From positions 19,948 through 83,947 of the forward strand of contig NZ_VORR01000016.1 of assembly GCF_007997085.1 (NCBI RefSeq): a DNA stretch of 64,000 bases, read 5' to 3'. The notes below the pieces were generated by a model, which searched no databases, was not told where the DNA came from, and was given only the letters and a program-made list of their open reading frames with translations. Of the stretch, positions 36,983 through 46,315 are shown piece after piece. The position numbers and the translations under genes were made by a program. The first letter of the stretch is position 1. The number at the start of each line of letters is the position of its first letter. Source of the DNA: Polaribacter sp. IC066. Its GTDB lineage: Bacteria; Bacteroidota; Bacteroidia; Flavobacteriales; Flavobacteriaceae.

Positions 36983-37258
36983 ATGGGATTTCTAAAAAGA
37001 ACAAATAAAAAATTTGATTATCAACCTCGGTATTATAAAGGAGAAGGAAATCCTTTTAAAATTGAGCATAAACTAGATAAGTTTAGAACAACTACCGGAA
37101 AAAGTAAAGGCCTAAAATCTACTTTTTCAGAGGCGGTTAAAGACCTTAATGGTGGCGATAAAAGTGGAAACAAAACCATTATTTACATTGTTGTCATACT
37201 CGTTTTAATTTTCTTATTTATCATTGATTTTGATCTCTCTATATTCTACTCTAAATAA
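36983..37258 (+). CDS. Small C-terminally anchored membrane protein (conserved next to mutL)
   Basis: This 91-residue protein has a basic N-terminus (MGFLKRTNKKFDYQPRYYKGEGNPFKIEHKLDKFR) and a single C-terminal membrane span (IIYIVVILVLIFLFIIDF, about 66-83), i.e. a tail-anchored topology. Homologues in this position are often labelled riboflavin synthase subunit beta, but nothing in the sequence resembles lumazine or riboflavin synthase. The label seems to come from the neighbouring ribH. Its stop overlaps the mutL ATG (TAATG), so the two are translationally coupled. Confidence 0.82.
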   Translation: MGFLKRTNKKFDYQPRYYKGEGNPFKIEHKLDKFRTTTGKSKGLKSTFSEAVKDLNGGDKSGNKTIIYIVVILVLIFLFIIDFDLSIFYSK

Positions 37259-39072
37259 TGTCAGATATTATACAGCTTTTACCAGATCATGTAGCAAATC
37301 AAATTGCCGCAGGAGAAGTAGTACAAAGACCTGCTTCTGTAGTGAAAGAGCTACTAGAAAATGCAATTGATGCTGGTGCAACAAATATTAAGTTACTATT
37401 AAAAGATGCGGGTAAAACACTAATTCAAGTAATAGATGATGGTAAAGGCATGAGTGCCACCGACGCTAGAATGAGTTTTGAGCGCCATGCAACTTCAAAA
37501 ATTCAAAAAGCAGAAGATTTATTTAATTTATGTACCAAAGGGTTTAGAGGTGAAGCTTTGGCATCTATTGCTGCCATTTCTCATGTTGAGTTAAAAACGA
37601 AACAAGAAAATGAAGAATTAGGTACTTCTATTAAAATAGAAGGAAGTAAAATAGTTTCTCAAGACTTTATTAGTACTTCAGAGGGCACAAGTATGGCAGT
37701 AAAAAACTTATTTTACAACATTCCTGCAAGAAGAAATTTTTTAAAATCAGATACGGTTGAAACTAGACATATTATTGACGAGTTTCAGCGTGTTGCTTTA
37801 GCACATTCTGCTATTTCATTTTTATTACATCATAATAATAACGAAGTATATCATTTAAAAGGGGGTAATTTAAGACAACGAATTGTTGCTATTTTTGGTG
37901 GTAAAATGAACGAAAAATTAGTTCCTATAAATGAACATACAGATATTGTTGCTATCAATGGTTTTATTGCAAAACCAGAGTTTTCTAAAAGAAAACGTGG
38001 CGAACAGTTCTTTTTTGTAAATGATCGTTTTATAAAAAGCTCTTATTTGAACCATGCGGTTGTAAATGCTTTTGATGGTTTGTTAGAGCAAGGTGCTCAT
38101 CCCTCTTATTTTTTATATTTATCAGTACCTCCAAATAGTATTGATATTAATATTCACCCAACAAAAACAGAAATAAAGTTTGATAACGAAAAGGCATTAT
38201 ATGCCATGTTAAGAGCAACGGTAAAACATAGTTTAGGGCAATACAATGTAGCACCTGTTTTAGATTTTAATAGAGATGCTAATTTAGATACTTCCTATCA
38301 TTCTACTAAAAACGCAGTAAAAACGTCTAGTCCTAGAATTATAGTAGATCACGATTTTAACCCTTTTAAAGAAACACAGCAAAAAGAAATTACGTTTCCT
38401 TACAAAAGAGAACAACACACACAAAGCTGGGAATCTTTATACACTTCTGTGGCTATTTCTGATGAAGAAAAACAAGAAGAATTATTTGAACATCAACATG
38501 AAGTAAAAACACAGAAAACATTTCAAATTCAGCGTAAATATTTATTGAGTTCTATAAAATCTGGTGTGGTTTTAATCAACCAATCATTAGCACATCAGCG
38601 TATATTATATGAAGATTTTTTAGAAAGTATTACAGTAAAAGAAGCCAATAGTCAGCAATTATTATTTCCTGTAAAAATATCTTTTTCATCTCAAGAAATA
38701 GAAATGATTTACACCATGAAAACTGAATTAGAAAATGCAGGTTTTTCTTTTGATGAGTTCACGAAAGATAGTGTTACGATTAAAGGAATTCCGGTTTCTG
38801 TGATAGAAAGCAAAATTACTATTATTTTAGAAGAACTTTTAAACGATATGAATTTTGAAGTGCCAGATGCTAGTTTTAGTCATTTTGATGTGATGGCAAA
38901 ATCTTTTGCAAAAACATTATCGATAAAAACAGGAACACAGCTTTCAGGTAAAGAACAAGAAGGTTTAGTAAACGATTTATTCTCTTGCAAAGATCCTTCT
39001 GTTTCTCCTTTTGGTAAAGCTACTTTTAAGACCTTAACTTTAAACGAAATTGATAATTTATTTAATAGCTAA
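37258..39072 (+). CDS. mutL: DNA mismatch repair endonuclease/ATPase MutL
   Basis: This 604-residue GHKL ATPase has the MutL N-terminal motifs IAAGEVVQRPASVVKELLENAIDAGAT, IDDGKGM, FERHATSKI, GFRGEALASIA and GTSMAVKNLFYNIPARRNFLK. A serine/charged linker covers about 340-420. The C-terminal dimerisation domain starts around QIQRKYLLSSIKSGVVLINQSLAHQRILYE. It coordinates strand removal after MutS binds a mismatch. The nuclease motif DQHA(x)2E(x)4E is represented by NQSLAHQRILYE, so endonuclease activity may be lacking. The first gene of the mutL-rhomboid-rhomboid string follows the 91-aa gene directly. Confidence 0.96.
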   Translation: MSDIIQLLPDHVANQIAAGEVVQRPASVVKELLENAIDAGATNIKLLLKDAGKTLIQVIDDGKGMSATDARMSFERHATSKIQKAEDLFNLCTKGFRGEALASIAAISHVELKTKQENEELGTSIKIEGSKIVSQDFISTSEGTSMAVKNLFYNIPARRNFLKSDTVETRHIIDEFQRVALAHSAISFLLHHNNNEVYHLKGGNLRQRIVAIFGGKMNEKLVPINEHTDIVAINGFIAKPEFSKRKRGEQFFFVNDRFIKSSYLNHAVVNAFDGLLEQGAHPSYFLYLSVPPNSIDINIHPTKTEIKFDNEKALYAMLRATVKHSLGQYNVAPVLDFNRDANLDTSYHSTKNAVKTSSPRIIVDHDFNPFKETQQKEITFPYKREQHTQSWESLYTSVAISDEEKQEELFEHQHEVKTQKTFQIQRKYLLSSIKSGVVLINQSLAHQRILYEDFLESITVKEANSQQLLFPVKISFSSQEIEMIYTMKTELENAGFSFDEFTKDSVTIKGIPVSVIESKITIILEELLNDMNFEVPDASFSHFDVMAKSFAKTLSIKTGTQLSGKEQEGLVNDLFSCKDPSVSPFGKATFKTLTLNEIDNLFNS

Positions 39073-39075
39073 CCT

Positions 39076-39801
39076 ATGAATAAACTTACAGACGCCATAA
39101 AACACATTATAATTTTAAATGTAATTCTATTTATTGCTCCGCAATTATTAAAATTAGATTTTACAAATATGTTGGCTTTACATTTTCCTAAAAATGAACA
39201 TTTTGGCTTTTGGCAATATGTAACACATATGTTTATGCACGGTAGTTTTCCGCATATTCTATTTAATATGTACGGTTTATGGGCATTCGGGACACCATTA
39301 GAACAAATGTGGGGAAAAAAGAAATTTATATTTTTCTATTTTTCATCGGGCATCGGCGCAGGCCTTATTTATACGTTGGTTAATTATTACCAATTTAACG
39401 GTATTTATGATCAGTTAGTAAGTTTTGGTTTATCAAACGGAAGTATTCAGAACATTCTTGATATCGGGAGTTATAATGACCCAAGAATAGCATTATCAAA
39501 CGAAACCATGAAAAAATTTTACAGTTTATACCACACACCAGCAGTTGGTGCTTCAGGTGCTGTTTATGGAGTTTTAGTAGCTTTTGGTTTGTATTTTAAA
39601 GATGCAAAATTAGCGCTGTTATTTTTACCAGTTCCTATAGCTGCAAAATATTTTATCCCTGTAATGATTTTAGGAGATTTATTTTTCGGTATGACAAAAT
39701 ATTCTGTAGGTAACGTTGCTCATTTTGCGCATATTGGAGGTGCTTTAATAGGATTTATTATTGCTTACTATTGGAAACAAAATAATTTTAAAATAAGCTA
39801 A
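39076..39801 (+). CDS. Rhomboid family intramembrane serine protease (first copy)
   Basis: This 241-residue protein has about six membrane spans. It has HMFMHGSFPHILFNMYGLWAFG (the His/Asn region of TM2), the catalytic GASG with Ser160 (PAVGASGAVYGVLVAF), and the catalytic His219 in AHFAHIGGALIGF. The catalytic dyad is complete, so it should be active against membrane substrates. Three bases after mutL and overlapping the next rhomboid by one base, it forms part of one transcription unit. Confidence 0.94.
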   Translation: MNKLTDAIKHIIILNVILFIAPQLLKLDFTNMLALHFPKNEHFGFWQYVTHMFMHGSFPHILFNMYGLWAFGTPLEQMWGKKKFIFFYFSSGIGAGLIYTLVNYYQFNGIYDQLVSFGLSNGSIQNILDIGSYNDPRIALSNETMKKFYSLYHTPAVGASGAVYGVLVAFGLYFKDAKLALLFLPVPIAAKYFIPVMILGDLFFGMTKYSVGNVAHFAHIGGALIGFIIAYYWKQNNFKIS

Positions 39802-40649
39802 TGAACATTATACAAGAAATAAAAGGAAGATATATTTCAGGAAATATTATTGAGAAACTTATCTTTATCAATATTGGCGTTTTTGTTTTTGCGCTTTTAT
39901 TAACGGTATTTTCAAAATTATATAATGGAGAAGGTAGTTTTATAGCAGATTGGTTTGCATTAAGTGACAACTTTAATTCGATGTTATTTAAACCTTGGTC
40001 TATAATTTCTTACGGATTTTTACATGCTGGTTTTCTGCATATTTTATTTAATTGTATTGGTTTATATTTTATCGGAAATTTATTTCTTCAATATTTTTCA
40101 GAAAAGCAATTGTTAAGTTTCTATTTATTAGGTACTTTTTTTGGCGGAGTTTTATATTTATTAAGTCAGAATTACTTTCCTTTATTTCAAGGTAGATCTT
40201 CTAGTTTAGTAGGTGCTTCGGCGGGAGTTTCTGCCATTTTTGTAGGCGTTGCAACGTACATACCAAACTACGAATTAAAAATTCGTTTTATTGGCTACGT
40301 AAAATTATGGTATTTGGCAGCTATTTGGGTTGGTTTAGACGTTTTGGGCTTAATTGGTACCAATGCTGGTGGTAATTTTGCACATATAGGAGGCGCTTTA
40401 TTTGGTTTTTTATATGTAAAAAGAGCAAGTAACAAAGAAATTACAGTGTTCGATTCTATTGGTAGTCTCTTTAAAAAGAAAGAAAAGCCATTACAAACAG
40501 TCTATAAATCGACTGAAAAAAAAGCACAAAGGCAACCCAATTTAGAGCAGCAAGAAATCAATGAAATTTTAGATAAAATTAGCAAATCTGGTTACGACAC
40601 CTTAACAAAATCTGAAAAAGAGTTCTTGTTTAAACAAGGCAAAAAATAG
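39801..40649 (+). CDS. Rhomboid family intramembrane serine protease (second copy)
   Basis: This 282-residue protein has a rhomboid core of six spans and a C-terminal cytoplasmic tail of about 70 residues. The motifs are GFLHAGFLHILFNCIGLYFIG, catalytic Ser140 in VGASAGVSAIF, and His195 in GNFAHIGGALFGF. The tail (QQEINEILDKISKSGYDTLTKSEKEFLFKQGKK) matches the short DUF6576-type tail found on many Bacteroidota rhomboids. The overlap TAATG with the first rhomboid couples them. The two copies differ greatly, so they are probably not functional duplicates. Confidence 0.94.
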   Translation: MNIIQEIKGRYISGNIIEKLIFINIGVFVFALLLTVFSKLYNGEGSFIADWFALSDNFNSMLFKPWSIISYGFLHAGFLHILFNCIGLYFIGNLFLQYFSEKQLLSFYLLGTFFGGVLYLLSQNYFPLFQGRSSSLVGASAGVSAIFVGVATYIPNYELKIRFIGYVKLWYLAAIWVGLDVLGLIGTNAGGNFAHIGGALFGFLYVKRASNKEITVFDSIGSLFKKKEKPLQTVYKSTEKKAQRQPNLEQQEINEILDKISKSGYDTLTKSEKEFLFKQGKK

Positions 40650-40666
40650 TATAATTACTCACCAAC

Positions 40667-41677
40667 GTGAAAAACTTATCGTTTATACATAAGGTTATTT
40701 TTATAATCAACTCTTTGTTGGCTGCATTTCTGTTGCTTTCTTATTTGCTTCCTTTCGTATCACCTAACAGAAACGCTATTTTTGCCATCGTAAGTCTAAT
40801 AGTGCCTTTTTTAATTCTTATTAATATTCTTTTTATGCTTTTTTGGTTGATAAAACTAAAAAAACAACTTATTCTCTCTGCTTTCGTTCTTACTATCGGC
40901 TGGTTTTTTACCCCTCCTATCTATAAACTAACTAGCAATAAGTCTTCTTTAAATACTGATTTAAAAGTGATGAGTTACAATGTAAGAATGTTTAACCATT
41001 GGAAATGGATTGCCGGAGACAGCATCCCACAAAAAATCCATAAATTTGTGGTAGACAAATCGCCCGATATTTTATTATTTCAAGAATATTATAGTTTAGA
41101 AAAACAGCAATTTTCGTATCCTTATAAATATATAAAAACCAAAACTAGTAAAGCTAAAATAGGCTTGGCCATTTACTCTAAATTCCCGATTATAAACACG
41201 GGTTCTTTAGATTTAAAAAACACCTCTAACAATATTATTTTTGCCGATATAAAAAGAGAAAAAGACACGATAAGAGTCTATAATTTACATTTACAATCTT
41301 TACAACTGAAAACTGATAAAGAAAACTTCGGACAAGAAAATTCAGAAAAATTAATTGCCCGATTAAAAGAGGGGTTCATAAAACAAGCAGCACAAACCGA
41401 AGTATTTCTAAAGCATGAAAAAAAATGGAAAGGTAAAAAAATAGTTGCTGGCGATTTTAATAACACTTCTTACTCTTGGGTGTACAATCAAATTGCATCC
41501 AATAAAAAAGATACTTTTATAGAAGCTGGCCAAGGCTTCGGAAAAACATTTAACTACTGGTTTCCTATGAGAATCGATTTTATTTTAACAGATGAAAACG
41601 CAATTGTAAATCAATTTCATTCTTTTTCTGAAAATAATTCTGACCACACCCCTATTCTAGCCAAAGTAAATTGGTAA
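40667..41677 (+). CDS. Membrane-anchored endonuclease/exonuclease/phosphatase family protein
   Basis: This 336-residue protein has three hydrophobic N-terminal spans (residues about 8-86) and then the EEP fold: LKVMSYNVRMFNHWKW, ILLFQEYY (catalytic Glu), IYNLHLQS, VAGDFNNTSYSWVY, and the final SDHTPILAKV (Asp-His). The start codon is GTG at 40667, 17 bp after the rhomboid stop. Homologues in this position are conserved in flavobacteria. It may be a DNase or phosphodiesterase at the membrane; the substrate is unknown. Confidence 0.9.
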   Translation: MKNLSFIHKVIFIINSLLAAFLLLSYLLPFVSPNRNAIFAIVSLIVPFLILINILFMLFWLIKLKKQLILSAFVLTIGWFFTPPIYKLTSNKSSLNTDLKVMSYNVRMFNHWKWIAGDSIPQKIHKFVVDKSPDILLFQEYYSLEKQQFSYPYKYIKTKTSKAKIGLAIYSKFPIINTGSLDLKNTSNNIIFADIKREKDTIRVYNLHLQSLQLKTDKENFGQENSEKLIARLKEGFIKQAAQTEVFLKHEKKWKGKKIVAGDFNNTSYSWVYNQIASNKKDTFIEAGQGFGKTFNYWFPMRIDFILTDENAIVNQFHSFSENNSDHTPILAKVNW

Positions 41678-41715
41678 TATTCTTTATATTAGCCTAAATA
41701 TTTTCTTTTAAATTT

Positions 41716-42885
41716 ATGAAACATTTTGATGTTGCAATTATTGGTAGTGGACCTTCTGGCGCCTCAACAGCATTTTATTTAGGCCAACAAGGTATTACTA
41801 CCGTAATTATAGAAAAAGAAACACTCCCAAGATATAAAACATGTGGTGGTGGTTTTGTAAATAGAGGTAAAAAGGAAATGCCTTTTGATATTTCTGAAGT
41901 TGTAGAACGCGCGTTTTTTACAGTAGATAGTTATTTTAATAATAATGAAAAAATTGTCTATAAATCTAGTAAAAACATTCCTATTGTTACGATGATTATG
42001 CGCGATGCCTTTGATAATCTAATTACACAAAAAGCAAAAGAATTTGGAGTTACCTTATTAGAAAATCATAAACTAATAAGCATCGATTTTATTGGTGAAA
42101 AATCGATCTTAAAAACTTCTCAAGGAGAAATTTCTGCAAATTTTGTTATTGCTGCAGATGGTGTTTTGAGTACGACTGCAAAAATGGCGGGATGGAAAGA
42201 AGACACAAGAAAATTAATTCCTGCATTAGAATATGAAGTTAAAGTTTCTGCAGAAGATTTTGAGCGACTTTCTAAAACTGTTCGTTTTGATATTGATGCA
42301 GTTCCTTATGGATATGCATGGAGTTTTCCGAAAAAAAATCATTTGTCTTTAGGAGTTTTAACGACCAAAAAAGGAAAAATTAATTTAAAAGAATATTATA
42401 GAAAATATATTGAAACTTTAGGGATTAAAGAAATTATACAAGAAGATGCACATGGTTTTCAAATTCCGATTGCACCAAGAACAGACGGCTTTGTAAAAAA
42501 CAATGTATTTTTAATAGGAGATGCTGCTGGTTTTGCAGAACCAATTACAGCCGAGGGTATTTCTAACGCAATTTTAAGCGGAAAATATGTTGCCGAAGCA
42601 ATCATTGAAAGTAATTTAAATAAAGCATTGGCCGCAAAAATCTATTTAGAAAAATTAAATATCAAGTTATTACCTGAACTAAAATCTGGTCAAATTTTAG
42701 CTAAATTTTTCTACCACCAAAACCCTGTTAGGAACTTTATTCTTACTAAATACGGACAACATTTTAACAATATCATGGTCGATGTTTTACACGGAGATAG
42801 ACCTTTTCCTACAAATGTTGCAGAAAAACTAAAAGCTAAAATTAAAGAAAAGTTGATAGTGAAACTCAATTTTGAAAAAAAGTGA
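41716..42885 (+). CDS. Geranylgeranyl reductase family FAD-dependent oxidoreductase
   Basis: This 389-residue flavoprotein starts with the FAD motif FDVAIIGSGPSGASTAFYL and has the family TCGGGFVNRG motif, ANFVIAADGVLSTTAKM, and NNVFLIGDAAGFAEPITAEGISNAILSG binding the FAD pyrophosphate. The family reduces isoprenoid double bonds (geranylgeranyl chains or menaquinone side chains) and includes halogenase relatives. No chlorophyll or archaeal lipid genes are near, so a quinone or other isoprenoid substrate is more likely. It closes the mutL/rhomboid gene block. Confidence 0.88.
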   Translation: MKHFDVAIIGSGPSGASTAFYLGQQGITTVIIEKETLPRYKTCGGGFVNRGKKEMPFDISEVVERAFFTVDSYFNNNEKIVYKSSKNIPIVTMIMRDAFDNLITQKAKEFGVTLLENHKLISIDFIGEKSILKTSQGEISANFVIAADGVLSTTAKMAGWKEDTRKLIPALEYEVKVSAEDFERLSKTVRFDIDAVPYGYAWSFPKKNHLSLGVLTTKKGKINLKEYYRKYIETLGIKEIIQEDAHGFQIPIAPRTDGFVKNNVFLIGDAAGFAEPITAEGISNAILSGKYVAEAIIESNLNKALAAKIYLEKLNIKLLPELKSGQILAKFFYHQNPVRNFILTKYGQHFNNIMVDVLHGDRPFPTNVAEKLKAKIKEKLIVKLNFEKK

Positions 42886-42897
42886 AGCTGTGATTAC

Positions 42898-42962
42898 AAA
42901 ATTGTAAGTTGAACTAAATCTGCTTTATGTGCTGAACTTGTTTCAATATCTAGCGGAATCTT
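42898..42962 (+). repeat. Dispersed 3' repeat, copy B
   Basis: It starts 12 nt after the flavoprotein stop, in gene orientation. It shares the core ATGTGCTGAACTTGTTT with the minus-strand copy at 48801-48866 and the same layout as 28268-28332. A further half-copy (CTTCAGAATTTAGCAGCATC) follows at 42964-42983. Confidence 0.75.
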
Positions 42963-43052
42963 GCTTCAGAATTTAGCAGCATCTCGGATTTAACAAACCG
43001 ACCCTATAAGTCGAAATATTAAAAGATATTCCTTTTGAATACCTCGATGGCG

Positions 43053-43586
43053 TTACTTCGAAGTTGTTCTTTTACTTGCACTTTCTTTAGCTTTTTTTTG
43101 TTATAATGCTTTTTATCAGCAATATAAACGGTCTTTAAAACTTCTGCAAAAACGACACTTTTATCTTTATTAGTAAGTTGAATATTTTTAATTAAATCGA
43201 TTTCCTTTATAATTTCTACATCTTTTTTAATTTGTGTTATTTCATCCGCAGTAAAATAAAATTAACATAACAGTTTTCTTTGGCTGGTCTTTTAAATTTG
43301 ATGGTTGCAGCTTTATCACAAACCACATAATTAGCACCTAAAATGTTCATTAATTGAATCATAAAAATAGGATCGGTTGCAGAGAACAAACTTCCTCCAA
43401 GAATCGATCCTACATAATTACTATCTTTATAAGACAATTTAATAGGAACGTTAACCTTACATAAATCATCAGAAACCTCATAAATTTTCCCAGTAGTTCT
43501 TCTATACATAGGAGAAAGGTTAACGCCATATTTATAAATAGTACTCTTGTTGATAAACTTTTCTAAAATTTTTGAAATGGTTGCAT
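43053..43586 (-). pseudogene. DUF4442 (hotdog-fold) gene with several frameshifts
   Basis: The intact central part (43509-43237) reads MYRRTTGKIYEVSDDLCKVNVPIKLSYKDSNYVGSILGGSLFSATDPIFMIQLMNILG, the DUF4442 hotdog domain. Upstream, a -1 shift in a T run near 43577 separates an ATG at 43586 from KILEKFINKSTIYKYGVNLSPMYRR. Downstream, one T is missing near 43260, after which the next frame gives FTADEITQIKKDVEIIKEIDLIKNIQLTNKDKSVVFAEVLKTVYIADKKHY. A final A-run shift near 43097 leads to a TAA at 43053. The intact protein would be a thioesterase-like enzyme of about 175 residues. It is decayed, or the frameshifts are homopolymer sequencing errors. Confidence 0.82.
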
Positions 43587-44199
43587 ACCTTAATTATTTT
43601 CTAAATCTAAAATATAGTTTCATTTTAAAAACTAATAATTGCTAATGTTGATACATTTTTTTATCGCAAATTTAAGATTTCTAGCTTCAATATTATTTTT
43701 TATGGTTGATAATCTCTTTTAAAAATAACAAATAAAAACCTGCAGTTTCTAGGTAGACTTTAGCAGAATCTTTACTTAAATACCTCTGTAAAAACATCAT
43801 TGCACATTACCCTTTACAGAGTAAAACATAATTGATCTAAAAACAACATACACTTAAAAGTAGCTTGTTACTTTCTGTTTAATGAAATACTTATAAAGTA
43901 TTCATAGTGTCCGACTAAAAATAGTTTAGGTTCATAAATCGTTTTAAAATTAAGGGGTTTCACTTGCTTTTTAAAAGGATATCTTATTTTTTGAATTAAT
44001 TTTCAAATAAAAATTCATCCCTATTTTTTTCTGACTTTAAGTTAGTAATAATCAAATCTTGGTTCTAAAAGGCTAAGCGCACTGACTCTTTTCAGTATAG
44101 TAAGAATAAAGTATCTAAAATCAGTTTTCTTATAAGTAATCTTTCCGTTTCAAAAATCATCAATATTATTGTAGATTTACAGTCCATAAAAGTACAAGA
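43587..44199. other. Spacer between two pseudogenes, nothing recognised
   Basis: About 610 bp of A/T-rich sequence without open frames, convincing hairpins or family-like fragments on either strand. Together with the flanking pseudogenes it makes a 2.6-kb decayed zone. Confidence 0.5.
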
Positions 44200-45533
44200 A
44201 TGATTGCAGATAAAAAAGTAGCTTTTTATACATTAGGCTGTAAATTAAATTTTTCTGAAACATCAACCATTGCAAGAAACTTTGTAGAAGAGGGTTTTAA
44301 ACGTGTTGATTTTGAAGAAGAAGCAGATATTTATGTAATCAATACATGCTCTGTTACCGATAATGCAGACAAGCGCTTTAAATCGATTGTTAAAAATGCC
44401 CTAAAAAAAACGACGATGCTTTTTTAATAGCCGTTGGATGCTACGCACAATTAAAACCAGAGGAATTAGCTGCTGTTGATGGTGTAGATTTAGTTTTAGG
44501 AGCTACAGAAAAATTTAATGTAACAAGTTATATCAACGATTTAAGTAAAAATGAGGTTGGCGAGGTACATTCTTGTGAAATTTCTGATGCCGATTTTTAC
44601 GTGGGTTCTTACTCTATTGGTGGCAGAACGCGTGCTTTTTTAAAAGTACAAGATGGCTGTGATTATAAATGTACCTATTACACAATTCCTTTAGCTCGCG
44701 GAATTTCTAGAAGTGATGCTTTAGAAAATGTTATTGGAAATGCAAAAGAAATTGCGTCAAAAGGAATTAAAGAAATAGTTTTAACGGTTGCTAATATTGG
44801 TGATTACGGAAAAGGAGAGTTTGGTAATAAAAAACACGAACACACTTTTTTAGACCTCGTAAAAAAATTAGACACTTTAGATAATATTCATCGTTTGCGA
44901 ATTTCATCTATAGAACCTAATTTATTAAAAGATGAAACCATTGATTTTGTTTCTAAATCGAATTCTTTTGTACCACATTTTCATATTCCTTTGCAATCTG
45001 GAAGTGACGAGTTGCTTAAAAAAATGAAACGTAGATATTTGTCTAATACCTGTACCAATAGAGTTTCTAGAATTAAAGAAACCATGCCAAATGCATGCAT
45101 TGGTGTCGATGTTATTGTAGGTCTCCCTGGTGGAACAGACAAATTATTTTTAGAGACTTATAACTATTTAAACGAATTAGATATTTCTTATTTACACCTT
45201 TTCACCTATTCTGAAAGACCAAATACCGAGGCTGTAAATTTAAACGGTATCATTCCTAAAAAGGTACGTGCAAAGCGTAGTAAAATGTTGCGCGGTTTAT
45301 CTGCTAAAAAAAGACATTCTTTTTATGAGAATCAATTGGGAAACCGCTTAACTGTTTTGTTCGAAAATGAAAATAAAGAAGGCTATATTAACGGGTTTAC
45401 AGAAAATTATGTAAAAGTAAAAACGCCTTAAAACCCTGAATTAGTAAATACTTTACACAAAATTACCCTAACCAAAATTGATGACGACGGTTTGGTTCGG
45501 TTTGATTTTGTTAAAGATGCAGTCGCTGTCTAA
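44200..45533 (+). pseudogene. mtaB: tRNA t6A37 methylthiotransferase MtaB, degenerate
   Basis: The N-terminal UPF0004 domain (VAFYTLGCKLNFSETSTIARNFVEEGF, YVINTCSVTDNAD) runs into a one-base loss in the A run at 44403-44410. The next frame restores FLIAVGCYAQLKPEELAAVDGVDLVLGATEKF and the radical SAM domain. There the CxxxCxxC motif reads CDYKCTYY: a TAC at 44679-44681 replaces the third Fe-S cysteine. The FPGE motif has become LPGG (VGLPGGTDKLF), and an in-frame TAA at 45429-45431 stops the TRAM region, which continues NPELVNTLHKITLTKIDDDGLVRFDF to 45533. MtaB adds the methylthio group to t6A37; this copy cannot do so as written. Confidence 0.9.
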
Positions 45534-45609
45534 TTTGGCATCAATCTTGCAGTAATAGCATATACCACTTTATAATCATAAAGTACTATTCTAAAACTTA
45601 CAATTTAAA

Positions 45610-46269
45610 ATGTCTAAAACACACCTATATTTTATGCCTGGTTTGGCTGCGGGTCCAGAAATTTTTCATAAACTTAATTTGAATCCTATCCTTTATGAGT
45701 TTCATTATTTAACCTGGAAAAATCCTTTGGGTATAGATGAGTCGATTTCTAATTATGCAATGAGAATGACCGATGAAATAAAACATAAAAAACCTGTTCT
45801 GATTGGCGTTTCTTTTGGCGGAATTATAGTGCAAGAAATGAGTAAATTTATGGAGGTTAAAAAAATAATTATTATTTCTAGTGTAAAGTCTGCTGACGAG
45901 CTTCCTAAAAGATATAAAATAGCGAGTAAAAGTAAAATTTATAAGTTGTTCCCGACTCAAATAGTTACAAAATTCGAGAATTACGCTAAATTTTTTGTCG
46001 GAAAATCATTAGAAAAAAAGGCGAAAATGTATAAAAAATATCTTTCTGTAAGAGGAAAAAACTATATTAAATGGTCTATTCATAATGTTGTCAATTGGAA
46101 ACAAGAAAAACCTTTAGAAGGCATTGTTCATATTCACGGAACAAATGACAATATATTTCCGTTTAAAAACATCAAAAATTGTATTAAAATTGAAGATGGA
46201 AATCACGCTATGATTATTTTAAGGGCAAAACAAATATCGCAAATAATTCATCAAAGTTTAGCTTGTTAA
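45610..46269 (+). CDS. Small alpha/beta hydrolase
   Basis: This 219-residue protein has the alpha/beta hydrolase signature: an oxyanion-side HLYFMPGLAAGPEIF at the N-terminus and the nucleophile elbow GVSFGG (Ser in PVLIGVSFGGIIVQEM, about residue 69). The acid is Asp in HIHGTNDNIFP (about 179) and the final His is in GNHAMII (about 199). The lid is short and basic. It is probably an esterase or thioesterase. No signal peptide is present. It lies alone between the mtaB pseudogene and the transglycosylase gene. Confidence 0.87.
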   Translation: MSKTHLYFMPGLAAGPEIFHKLNLNPILYEFHYLTWKNPLGIDESISNYAMRMTDEIKHKKPVLIGVSFGGIIVQEMSKFMEVKKIIIISSVKSADELPKRYKIASKSKIYKLFPTQIVTKFENYAKFFVGKSLEKKAKMYKKYLSVRGKNYIKWSIHNVVNWKQEKPLEGIVHIHGTNDNIFPFKNIKNCIKIEDGNHAMIILRAKQISQIIHQSLAC

Positions 46270-46315
46270 AGCTACTTGTATTCGTTACTTTTATCCTACT
46301 AAAAATAAATTTATT

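Noticed and set aside
36983..37258. Riboflavin synthase beta subunit as the name of the 91-residue protein
   Set aside because: It has no lumazine or riboflavin synthase motif; the real ribH is the preceding gene.
41716..42885. Chlorophyll-type geranylgeranyl reductase pointing to phototrophy
   Set aside because: The family is broad, and no pigment or photosynthesis gene is present in the window.
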